Below are positions 1-11,077 of a stretch of DNA of 64,000 nucleotides, one piece after another. The position numbers and the translations under genes were made by a program. The notes below the pieces were generated by a model. It made no database searches and was not told where the DNA came from. It was given only the letters and a program-made list of their open reading frames with translations. Within the stretch, counting starts at the first letter, position 1. Every line of letters starts with the position of its first letter. Source of the DNA: Serinus canaria (taxonomy: Eukaryota; Chordata; Aves; Passeriformes; Fringillidae); contig NC_066314.1 of assembly GCF_022539315.1 (NCBI RefSeq), positions 54,187,180-54,251,179 on the forward strand, given 5' to 3'.

Positions 1-2929
1 AATTCTTCGAAGACAGGTAGACTTAATAAACATAGAGGATATTCTAGAATTTTAAGGCAGATGTATGTATGCTTCAGAGACTCCCAGTAAGTATAAAAAT
101 TATTTTTCTAATATGTCTTTATGATAAATGCCAAACATGAAAAAATACTATTTGAAAATCTTGTGGAGAAGAAATTTTGATACACCTGTAAAAATAAGGA
201 GTCATTACTCTGCAGAGCCCAGTGACATTTAATTGAAGTTTCTTAAACAGACACCACTGAGTGTCAAAAGGTCATAACCAAAGCAGTTACATGAGGGTAG
301 ATCAAATTTTCCAAGGGAAACAGAAAGGCAAAGGAAATTTCTAAAGGAAAGTAATTATTATTAGTAAACCATTATTATTATTATTATTATTATTATTAAT
401 AATAATAATATAATAATAATAATAGTAGTAGTTGTAGTAGTAGTAGTAGCAAATGTTCTAATCAGAACTTAGGTAAGGGGCAGACCAATTTAGCACTAGT
501 AATTTAACTATAAACTAAAGTTGAGAACAATATGTGGTGGAATTGGAAGTCCTGATAAAGACTGAAAAAAACCTTCTAATTTAACACTAATTAACATCTT
601 CTGTCTTTTCAGAGTAAAAATGCAAGGAAAGAGGAGGATTTAAATCTGGTTGGAGTTACAATACTGAAAGTGAACAGATTGAAAATAAAATTCTCTTTTC
701 TGCTATTCTTCACATTATCTAAGGACCTGATCAATCAGATATATGCTGCCATAAATATGAGACACTGCTGTGTCTGGGCATATTTAAATCATCAATGAAA
801 TTGCCTCTAGAACTAAAATCCATATTGAAGGTAAACACAAGGCTGGACCCTTGGGTCACAGCTTCACAAGGATTTATATGTGCATTTAACTTTACATACA
901 TGGGTAATCCCACTGATTTCTTTGAGGCTGCCTACACATGTAAAACCAAGCAGAGTTTTAAATCTTGCTTGAATTATACCTTTAGATTATTATCTTCACA
1001 ATGTCTGTACCAACCTGCAAAAGCAGCCTGATCCACATCAGAGTAAGTCCTTCCTAATCTGACAACCATTAGAGTAAGGCCTGTGTTTCTGTAGGGTTCT
1101 TGGCTCAGTTTTGAGATTGGAATAAGTGAAAATAAAACTAGATTCTTCATCAACCTGAACCATTCCATCTTTGTTTCTTACCAAAACCAGAAGGTGAAAT
1201 TCTGCCAACTGCCTGATGTATTTGTAAAATTAATGGACTCTTTTATTTCAAAGCCATTAGTCATTGTAAATCTTAGGCATTGGATAGTTTTAGTCTGAAT
1301 TATTCCCATCTCAACCATCATATTGATCTGACAATGACAGTTTTTAGTTAAAGTGTGCAGTGTCTATCAGCTCTGCTGTTACAGTTACAATCAAACCTTG
1401 CAGGGGCAGAGAATGTTTTTATTTTTTAAGCGAAAAAGCTGCAGAAAAGGAAAGTTAGAACTCACAAGTTGTCATTAAAAAGGAATTTCCTTCTATTCAA
1501 GCAATTTTTACTCAAATATTCTTTTTCCAAAATTTGGGAGCTTTTTGTTGGTGGGGTTTTATTGTTGGTTTTTTAGCTTTTTTTTGGTTGTTTGGTTGTT
1601 TTTTTTTTATTTAGAAAAGGCCAAACATATGATCATGCCTGATGTTTAAAAGATTTTGTCCAATGAGCTTTACCAAACAAACAGAAAATTAAAAAACCCA
1701 AAACAAACCACAGGAAAATATAAAAATATTACTTAACGGCTACACTGATTCTCTCACATTCGTAAATTGCATGTAAAATGTTATTGTATAGTATCTAAAC
1801 GTAAAATATTCTTATTCAGTTAGACCCAAGAGGTTTAAAACAAAAAAGCTTTTTATATTCAGATAACAGACAATAAGAATACACTGGTACTATGTTCTGT
1901 GATCTTGTGTCAGCTGACTAACACCAATGGATTCCACATTCTGCAGTGCAATAAATCAGTGCAGAACTCATCCCACACCCTCCAAAATTGCAGTGAATTG
2001 CTGGCACTGGTAAATCCTTCTGCAAAAAAATAAAATCTTTGAAAGTGAGCAGAGGAAAACTCCAACCAATGAACACACTAAGTGCAGTTTTGTAAATGTC
2101 CTTTAATCAAAGTCACCTACATCAATATTTTATTTTTCACAGGAATAATACAAAACCACATTACATAGGATGGAGATTTGGTCTGTACCACCAAAAAACC
2201 CAGCCTCAGACTGGTGCCCCAGCCTTGGCTCATGGGCCAAGTGCTATGATCTGGTTCTTTGTCAATGGGCTTGAGCTTTCTTCTTCCCTGGAAAAGAGTG
2301 GCAGAATCCCTATGGAATGCAGGTTTTGGGCTGTGAGCTTCCCTGAACCACTCCAAGGATAGCTGGCCTGAGCCAAAAGTGTGCCGGGGAGCAGACTTGC
2401 ATGAAACATACACTGTAGAGGTCTGTAAGTTAGTGTTTGATCCTGTTTCATTACACAGATATCTAAATATTATAATAAAATTGGTAAATCAGGGTGCCTG
2501 TGATTTTGGCAGATAAAATTACATAACCCCAAAGGCACCTTTTAAAAATGTTTCCTCCAGATTCAGGCATACCCCATTTATTTCAACAGATGAGGATTTT
2601 TTTCTTAATGGAAGAACAGCTGATGTCTGAAGGTGATGGGTAAGAGTGTTCTGTTAAACACTGCTCACACAGAAGTGCTGATGAATGATTACAAGAAATG
2701 AAAGTGCTTTCTAATAAGAAACAACTGGGCTAAAAACAAACTTGTTAAAGGCAGATTAAACTGTGCGCTCAATTTCAAGGCTCCTGCTCTAGAACAGCCA
2801 TGGTGCTTTAAAAAGAGCAAGGGAAGATTTTCCCTGCCAGCACCTGTCCATCACAGTGAAGTCACTCACAGTCCAGACTGCAGGTTTTGCATGTGGCAGG
2901 GAACGTCACAGGGCTGCTCTGGAGTGGCA
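1..2929. other. AT-rich non-coding DNA, no gene seen
   Basis: No open frame here exceeds about 100 codons, and none has a recognisable domain or plausible splice-site pairs. The stretch contains a trinucleotide microsatellite (listed separately) and a T/G-rich tract at about 1540-1615. The rest looks like unique AT-rich DNA. Confidence 0.6.
371..450. repeat. Compound (ATT)n-(AAT)n-(AGT)n microsatellite
   Basis: Nine ATT units (371-397) are followed directly by about eight AAT units (398-423, one interruption) and then an imperfect AGT run to 450. ATT and AAT are reverse complements, so the first two blocks form a fold-back with arms of about 26 nt and almost no loop. Confidence 0.95.
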
Positions 2930-3484
2930 GAGCAGCCAGGTGGAACTTTGAGGTGCAGTGGTGAGGCCACACCTCAAATCCTGTGTACTGCATCCAGTTC
3001 TAGGCCGGTCACTGTAAGATGGACATCGAGGGGCAAGAGCTTGTCTAGAGAAAGGAACGGAACTGGGGAAGGGTCTGGAGAACCAGGAGGGGCTAAGGAA
3101 GATGGGGGGGCTCAGCCTGGAGAAAAGGAAGCTCAGGGGGAACCTTCTGGCTCTGCACAACTTCCTGACAGGAGGGGACAGCTAGGGGGGATTGGGCTCT
3201 GCTTCCAGGGAACAGGATGACAGGAAATGGTCCCCCCAAGCTGCACTAGGGGAGTTCAGGTTGGACATCAGGAAAGATTTCTTCACTGAAAGGGCTATCA
3301 GATACTGTAAGGGGGTGTCCAGGGAGGTGGTGAATCCCCATTCCTGGAGATATACAAAGAACTGCCTAATGTGACACTCAGTGCTCTGTTCTGGTTGACA
3401 AGGAGGGGATTGGTCACAGTTTTGGCTTGATAGTCTTGGAGGCCTTTTCCAGTGATAATAATTCTGTGATTTGATGATTCTGTA
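2930..3484 (+). mobile_element. CR1 LINE 3' fragment, sense
   Basis: The order of segments follows the CR1 3' region: 'gaggccacacctcaaatcctgtgt', a 'ctcagcctggagaa' block, 'ttcaggttggacatcagg', 'gatttcttcactgaaagg', 'tccagggaggtggtg', then 'ggaggccttttccagtgataa'. It ends in the CR1-type tail 'aattctgtgatttgatgattctgta' (split here only for description). The 5' end is truncated, as usual for target-primed LINEs. It has many small indels and no useful reading frame, so it is a dead copy. Confidence 0.9.
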
Positions 3485-6400
3485 AAGCTGCCATCTGTGA
3501 GGGTGTTAATGCAGAAGGTGCATTAAATTTCTCCCAGCAAAACCCATTGCCAGGATGACCCATTCTGAAAGAAATGCAGTCTCAACACCTGCTCAATCCT
3601 GTTCAAAAGTCTTTACTGAAGAGGTGAACTGCAGCCTGGAAAAGAGGGAAGGTTTGGCTCTGCAGAAGAATTGCAGCCTCAAGGCAAGGCTGGTTCCACA
3701 TGAGGACTGGTATTTGGAATCAGCTAAGTTAGCATCTCCTACCTGAGGTGCCACCTTTGACACCCCTTTAAACACCCCCAGTGATTCTCCTTCAGACACT
3801 ACCTTGGAAGGACTCTCTCGGTTCAGGTGAGCTGCAGGAGGTGCCAGCTTTCACCTCCTGTCCAGCTTCCACCTCCTGTCCAGCTTCATCTCACCAAAAA
3901 CATCAGAAAGGGTGATGGAAGAAATAATTATTTTTCATTTCATGTAGTAAAACTCTAGCTATGACTAAATTTGACAGCAAGCTTTAAAAACCTGCCAAAA
4001 CCACTATGATTGATTTCACAGGGGAGATTTCATGGAAATAATGAAATTTCATAGAAAATTTCATACAGGGAAGCTCAGCTATATAGATTTGTGCATCTTT
4101 TTGTTCTTAAAGGATTCAGATGGAGAGTTTTGAATGTGCAGTGGGAGAAGCGATACATGAGGGAAAAGGATGGGAACTATTAAAAGGAAACTCTTGAGCT
4201 GTATCCGTGCAAGGAAAGGAACTGACTGCCTTGAAAGAGAAGGACAGGAGGAGAAGGATGGAAGAGAATGGATGTTCTTGCTACTCCTATTGCCTGTACA
4301 TATGGATTTTACTGAAGGAAAAAAAGACCTGAAGGAATTTGGATTTGTAAGGCCTAGTGAAACACAGCTCTGACACCAAATATCTGGGAAAAGGGAGATT
4401 TGCCATGTGAAAGAGGAAGTCTTTAATTCTTGCCAAGGGGGAGGGGAGCAAGAAATCTTGGGAGTCCTCAGGCCACAAGAATTAGTTTGCAACTATTTTA
4501 TGCTCTGTCAGTTTATCAGAAGTCGAGTGTGTTTCCCAAGCAGAGAAAGGAGACAACAAATTGGTGTTTGTACAGGAACAGTGTTGTGAGAAATCAATTA
4601 CTTTTATTTCATTACACAACTCCAAGCAAAATAATTTTTTGTGTGTAAGCATTAAGTGTTACAGGAATGAAAAAGAAAATTATAAAAATATAGCATCCCA
4701 GGTGTATTATGGATTTCCATATGCCATCTTTGGGTGATCAAATAAGAAGTCATTTAATTACTTTGAGGGGATATTAAATGGCAGCTTCTGGGACTTGTTC
4801 CCTGAAGTAACTTTGCAAATCATTATCTTTATTTTGTTTCTGCCATGAGGGTAAATGAAATCACCTTGAATTTTCAGTCACATTCCCTAACAGCTCTTGT
4901 CTTGCCTTGCATGAACCTGCCTGAACTGACATCCATATAATAATAGTAGGAATATAAATCACTCATTTACCTTCAGGGCAGGAGGATGGGGCAGCCTGTG
5001 CTGCCTGCACAATGCGAAGGACTTGAGCAAGCCTGAAATCAGTAAGGCAGGGGAAGGCTTTTGTTTCATGTGTCATGCACAGGAGTGAGGGAGGTCAGAT
5101 TCTCCCCCTTTTCAGCCTGCCAAGCAGCCAAAAATTGGATCCCCATGGGAGGGCTGGGTTGAGACATCATGCTGTTAACAGAGACTTCAAGGCAGCCCAT
5201 CTTCAGCCACTATCATGCTGCTGCTGTTACACAGCAGAGCTGCCAGGGAGGACACCTCACTTCTGGGGTCTTTATGGAGTCCTTGGGAATCAGAAGTGTG
5301 GTCCATTCAGAGGGGCTGGAGCACACTGTGGGAATGGGAAACCTGATGGATTTGGGGGCAGGGAGAATGTGAAGCTGCTTGGATTTTCTGGGAAAACGTG
5401 CATGAAATCAATGGGCTGTTATTGAGGCGGGGAAGGAGGAAGAATTTGTATTTGTTCTCTGATAGGGAAATATAATATTGGGGGATTTGCTTTGGAGAGG
5501 AAAAAAACCCAAAAACTATTTGAGAAGAAGGCTACTTGCCTGACCAGAAAAATGATCGAGGGAACCCTGTTTTAAAAGAGCTGGATGCCTAAGCCTGAAT
5601 TAATAAACTAGGAACTGCTGTTGAAATTGTGCAAGGAATTTCTGAAGGAAAGACAAGAGGGGACCTTGGCAAAAAAGAAGGTAGGAAAAATTATTAATTT
5701 AATGATCAAGTTCAAAACAGATCAGAGATACTTCTGCTAATTTATTTCTCCTTTCTCTCTTTTTAAAAATCCTTTTCCCTCAGAAATAAATGTTTAATTG
5801 GAAATACATTTAATTATGACTGTCAGTTCCTTGGTTTGGAAGGATGGAGATGAGGACTGGGTTTTGTCTATTTTGAAAAATAAAATGCTTTGGATCTGAA
5901 AACTGACAAACAGGTTATTGCTTCACTTTTCAGATTTATGAACACAGAAAATATCCAGGTTGAAATCTCATAAATTTTCACAGTGTATTCACAGCGGAAT
6001 CACAGTGAATCCACACAGTGGAATCACAGCTTGCTTTTGATGCCTAAGAATTCTTGATAGCTCTAAATGAAGAAGGGTAAAATGACAAAAATGTTCAAAT
6101 TATTCAAAGTCTTACACATAAAATCAATCTTTGAATAGCTCAAATTCTATCCTGTCCATTATTCTGCAGTATCATCACTGATATCAAAATGATAGTGATG
6201 TCTTTGCTGACATAATAAATAATATAATGACTCTGCAGAGTGAATTAGGAGGGGATTTCAGTGATGCCACCTGCAATTAAGCATGAAATTTTCATTTTCT
6301 TTTTACCCCTTTTGTCAGTTTTCATAAAAGTTTTACGCAAAGTCTCTCTGGCTAATGGAAAATTTTTCCTTTGTTTCCTCTCACACCCAGACCCTCTAGA

Positions 6401-7554
6401 AGTTTATTTTATAGCAAGAATTATAGTTTCCTTTTTGTTGCCATTTATTTCTAGAAAGCCTGAACAAAGCAGGTTTTTTGTAGGAAGATGTCTGATAGTG
6501 CTTATAGAGAGCAGAGACTCCTTGGCTTGATTTTCTGTGGGGATAAGATTGATGTTAACAAAATGCTTGATGTCTGCAATTGTCCTTTCTCTTCATAATC
6601 TCAAAACCCTTTTCCAATTTCAGCTACATCTGACAGATGACTTCAGTTTTAAGAGGAAATAAACTGCAAATTTCAATAAATTGGTGGCTGGTACAGAAGA
6701 AGATCCAAACAAGTCTTTCCTGAGGGAAAAGCTGGAGCAGAAACTCAAATATATGATCAGAAACCAGAGCAGCAAGGCAATGGAAGTGCTGTAGTTTTGA
6801 AGCTCAGCCACAAATCCTGGAACACCAAGGTGTCAGGTGTTGTACTGGTCATGGTATGATTCACATTCTGAGGAAAGACGAAGACTTGTGAATAATTTCT
6901 TTGTAGATACAGACTTTTACTCATTTCCTTATTTGAAGAGAATGACAAATTTTAGTTTGAAAAATTTAAGAGAATGTGAAGAAAATGCAGTTCGTTTCCT
7001 GAATTTTCTAGACAACACTGGAAAACCCACATATCAATTTTTTTTTTAAGTCCTTCTATTCATTCATTTGCCTAATGATCCCATGCTTTCTTCTTTTTAT
7101 GAATGTTAAGTAAGAACTCATTGATTTTTTTTTTAATTGCATCAAAATACAAACATTTTCAGAAAGAAGTAATTTGTACCAGAGAGAGATCACTTTATGG
7201 TCACCACTTATAACAAAAGATTAGAGGCTGCAAAAGGTAACTGTGAAGTGGTGAAAACAAATTTAGTTTCATGTGCAATTTAGGTTCATTGTGTCTTTCC
7301 ATAATTGCAAACATATGTACAATTCCTCTTCTGCATGGGAGCCTCTCATCTTTTCAACTTTCAAATTAAAAAATAAAATACCCCTACAATTTCTAAGGGT
7401 CAAGGGGCAAACACAAGGTGTGGAACTACCGAGTAGGCAGCAAATCTACAAGAGGGAATTTGTGAGTCAGTAGATCCACCCTGATGAAAAAGGAAACCCC
7501 TATAAATGAGGGATGCTACAGAAGGTATGGGAAGTAATACCTCTTTCCCATATG
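3485..7554. other. Unique AT-rich DNA, no gene seen
   Basis: Open frames here (for example about 3555-3746, 4079-4492 and 5075-5425) are short, overlap on both strands and show no domain. Small local duplications occur at 3849-3890 and around 5980-6035, the latter repeating 'cacagtg-aatc' words. Nothing else was identified. Confidence 0.55.
3835..3885. repeat. Short inverted repeat plus 18-bp tandem duplication
   Basis: CAGGAGGTG (3835-3843) and CACCTCCTG (3852-3860) form a perfect 9-bp stem with an 8-nt loop. The right arm belongs to an 18-bp unit containing 'cacctcctgtccagctt' that is repeated once more. Likely local slippage. Confidence 0.8.
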
Positions 7555-8015
7555 GATGAAGCCCCATCTGGGATCCTATGTCCAGCTAAGTGCAGGTAAC
7601 AGCTGGAGAAATGCCCCTTGCCAACTGGCAAACACCCAGAGATGAACACCAAGAATTATTAGAGGTCCAGAAAACACAGCTAGTAAGACAAGAGTGAAGG
7701 AGCTGGGTTTGTTTAGTCTAGGGAAGGGAAGAATGTGCAGAGACATGATAACAGCCACCAGGAATAGAACAAGACATGATGTGTTTGAATTGCCTCAACA
7801 GAAAGAGGGTGGGAATTAGGGAAAAAAAACCCTCAGCTTTTTAACGGCAAGATAGTGAAAGGCTGGATTAGCATGCTCCAGGAATTTGTGGAGGCTTAAA
7901 GAACAATTTAGACAAACATTTGCCAGGTGAGTTATGAAACTGAAGTTTGCTTACATGTAACCCTGCCCAGGGTAGAAAAATGGACTGGGTGACTTTAAAA
8001 ATCTGTGGCAGTCTA
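7555..8015 (+). mobile_element. Old, diverged CR1 fragment, sense
   Basis: Degraded CR1 landmarks occur in the right order: 'atcctatgtccagct', 'gagctgggtttgtttagtct', 'gaggcttaaag', 'ctgcccagggtagaaaaatgg' and 'gactgggtgactt'. No clear tail microsatellite survives. Its divergence is clearly higher than in the copies at 2930 and 9760, suggesting an older insertion. Confidence 0.65.
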
Positions 8016-9759
8016 CTTTTTAGTGGATTTTTTTACCATTGCTTCAAATCATAATTTTGAATGTTTAAAAATAAAAATAGAAAGTGAATGGGGCCTAATC
8101 GTCTGTTTCTCACACACAGTTTTACTCCTTATATACACAACAATGCATTCCTTATCTTGACTGATTATCATCCTGACTGTTCATTATTCTGAGAATTCTA
8201 TGTTTACAAATAAGTGACTTTAAAGACTATATTAGATTTAAGGTTTTCCCTTCATAGCAACTATAAAATGTGAAAGATATATTTTTAAATACTTATTCAT
8301 CAGTCTTATAAAAATTGAATTATTCTATTAATACCTGGCTTAATCAGCTTTAAAATAGCTTTATAAGTCTGAAATTTTTATTTAAGATAGATTCTTCTGG
8401 GGTATTTATTTGGTTATATTTTCTAATGTGATAATAATGCAGTATTCTGTTACTAGTTTTTACTTTTTCTCTTCCTTTTTTCCCTCTGTAAAATAGATAC
8501 AGATCAAAAGTAGCTAATTAGAATTTGGCTGAAATATCTCTTCACTTTTAGCAGTTTTAAATCTTCTGACTTTGGATTCAACTGCTTTCCCTCTGCTTCT
8601 GAACTGTAGGTCAAATGAAACCTTTGCATTATGCTAGTCCTTTCTGGTGCATCCCTTCTCATTCACCTCTCTCTAATCCATGGACCTGCTGCTCCCAGTC
8701 TGGCTTGCAGGTGCCTTATTGTCTGTCTGAGGGTCAAAACTGGCTTTTGGCTGGGTGTCTTTCAAGCAAGAGCATGTCCCACACAGTGAGAGAAGGAGAG
8801 ACAGCTGAGAGCAGCACTTCTGGAGCACTAGCAGAATGGCAGATGGGTTTAGCTTGAGTTTTTGGACAATTTGACTCATCTAAGCACAAAAGAGTTATGT
8901 GTCAAACAGGTTACAAGGCATATTCTGGTATCTTTAATGTGAAGCAGCCACCAACAGAGGTGGGAAAGCTTTGCAAAGTCCCCTCAGGAGGATGATACAG
9001 AATAATCCGTTTCAAAAACTACATTTCACCTTCCTTGTTAACAATCAGAAATTGAAATGAAACTTGAAGAATACAACTTAGCTGTAGGTGTAAGTTAAAC
9101 TCTGAGCAGAAACAGAAACAAGTGCTATATAGGGAAATATAATACCAGTGTATTCTGGAAAAGAGAAACAAGCTACTGAAAACCTCCCATAAATTTGGGT
9201 GTATCAAAGCATAAAACATAAAGTTAATACAGGTTTTAAAAGGTCTTATATAATTCCATTTGAATTGAGGTGAAAAAGAGTAGTTCAATATTTTGGAGGA
9301 GTATATGGGTGACAAGATTATAATCAGTTATAAAAGCTGTATTTGTATCAGGTCAGTGTGCTTCAGTATGTAATAGAACAAAAAAAAGTCCTTTTTCAAG
9401 GTGTAGATTCTAAAGGTTTGCTTCCCTACAAAAACATCTCTGTCAGCTCAGAAACATAATTATTATTTAGTGAAAATGTCAGGAATGGTTGTTCCTATCC
9501 TTAATCTGCTGTTTAAAAGTTCATCTAGGTGCAAAAGATTTAAAAAAAAATTTTTGGTCTAACTTTGGATGCATTGAATGAAGTTTGTCTTATTTTTTAT
9601 GCAGAAGTACAGAGATCGTAGATTCCGTGGTCCTGGTGTGAGGAACTGCTACTTTTTGTTGTAATGGAGGTTTTTCAGTTGGTTTGGAAAGTGTCACTAA
9701 AACAAACATTGATGGTCATTGATTTGGATGCTATAAAAATAATTTAGAGTTTATTAATG
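8016..9759. other. Unique AT-rich DNA, no gene seen
   Basis: No repeat family, RNA gene or exon was recognised. Short open frames at 8615-8857 (+) and 9019-9315 (-) have no domain features. Confidence 0.55.
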
Positions 9760-10845
9760 AGGACAACATGTCGATTTTGTCCAGCCCACAGCTGGATAAA
9801 AACATGGTGTGCAGTGGGAGTATCTGGTTTACAGGCTGGGCACAGAGGGTGACTGTGACTGTGGTGACATCAGCCTGGGGGCCTGTCACTGTTGGGGTTC
9901 TGCAGGGCTCTGTCTTAAGCCCAGTTCTCTTCAACAGCTTCATAAAGGACTTGGATGCAGGACAGGAGGTATACAAAGTAAGTTTGCAGATGATACAAAA
10001 CTGGAAGGAGCTGTTGACTCCCTCAAGGGCGAAAAGGCTCTGCAGAGAGCCCTGGACAAATGGCAGGGCTGGGCATCACCTACTGTGTTAACAGAGGCAA
10101 GGACTGGATTCTGCACCTGGGACGGAACAGCCCTGGATGTACAGACAGACTGAGAATGAGAGGCTGGAGAGCAGTGTTGTGGAAAGGGACCTGGGGGTCC
10201 TGGTTGATGGCCAGCTGGACATGGGCCAGCAGTGCCCTGGCAGCCAGCAGGGACAGCCCTGTCCTGGGGCACCAGGCCCATCATGGCTGTCTGGGTCAGG
10301 GAGGGGATTGTCCTACTCTGCTCTGGGCTGGGACGGCCTCACCTTGAATATTGTGTTTTGGGTGCCACAATATAAGAAAAATCTAAAGCTGTTTGAGAGC
10401 ATCCAAAGGTTTTGGAGATGGTGAAGGGCCTGGAGGGGACGCCATGTGAGGAGCAGCTCAGATCACTTGGTCTGTTCAGCTGGAGGAGACTGAGGCCAGA
10501 GCTCCTTGTGCTCTTCAACACCCTCATGAGGGGAAGAGGCAGGGCAGGCCCTGGTCTCTGCTCTGTGTCATCAGGGACAGGACCTGAGGGAATGGCTGGA
10601 ACTCTGTCAGGGGAGGATTAGGTTGGATATCAGGGAAAGTTTCTTCCCCCAGAGGGTGTGAGGCACTGAACAGGCTCTCCAGGGAATGGTCACGGCCCCA
10701 AGGCTGCCAGAGCTCCAGGAGCATTTGGACAATGCTCTCAGGCACAAGGTGGGATTGTTGGGGTGTTTGTGCAGGGCCAGGAGTTGGACTGAATGGTCCT
10801 TGTGGATCCCTTCCAACTCAGCACAGTCTATGAGTCTACCATTTT
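9760..10845 (+). mobile_element. CR1 LINE, about 1.1 kb, with ORF2 C-terminal part and 3' UTR
   Basis: This is the longest CR1 in the window. It runs from the conserved reverse-transcriptase region of ORF2, through the ORF2 C terminus and the 3' UTR, to the tip ('tccttgtggatcccttccaa', then 'agtctatgagtctac'). The 3' UTR keeps 'ctgttcagctggaggagactgagg', 'gaggattaggttggatatcagg' and 'ggagcatttggacaatgctctcagg'. It is 5' truncated within RT, and the ORF2 part is broken by frameshifts. Sense orientation is shown by both the protein frame and the tail at the right end. Confidence 0.92.
9885..10420 (+). pseudogene. CR1 ORF2 reverse transcriptase remnant (frameshifted)
   Basis: CR1 ORF2 encodes an endonuclease and reverse transcriptase that copies the element's RNA into the target. 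Only the C-terminal third remains. One frame reads [20 protein letters not shown] (about 9893-9952), the RT palm motif ahead of the catalytic loop. The catalytic loop itself, FADD at 9983-9994, lies in another frame and continues as [12 protein letters not shown]. Later pieces are ILHLGRNSPG, LGVLVDGQLDMGQQC and FWVPQYKKNLKLFESIQR, which do not share one frame. At least two frameshifts and missing upstream domains mean it cannot make active enzyme. Motif recognition is solid; exact frameshift positions need an alignment. Confidence 0.88.
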
Positions 10846-11041
10846 GTAGCCCAGAGGCCACAGCAGTCATCCAGGGGACCAAAGGAGACAGAGCATGGGA
10901 CACAGCCTTGGTGTACTTCAGTGTCTAAACTGTGCTGTTTGTCCCTCAAATATGTAAATGCGTATCACAATTTTGGGGCTGTGATTTCTCATTTCTCCAA
11001 AGACAGAGAGATTTTGCTCCAGTGCAATTTTTATCCCAGTG

Positions 11042-11045
<4 letters not shown>

Positions 11046-11076
<31 letters not shown>
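11046..11076. repeat. Homopolymer T31
   Basis: An uninterrupted run of 31 T. No recognisable retroposon body adjoins it on either side, so I call it a homopolymer and not a processed-pseudogene tail. Confidence 0.95.
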
Positions 11077-11077
<1 letters not shown>

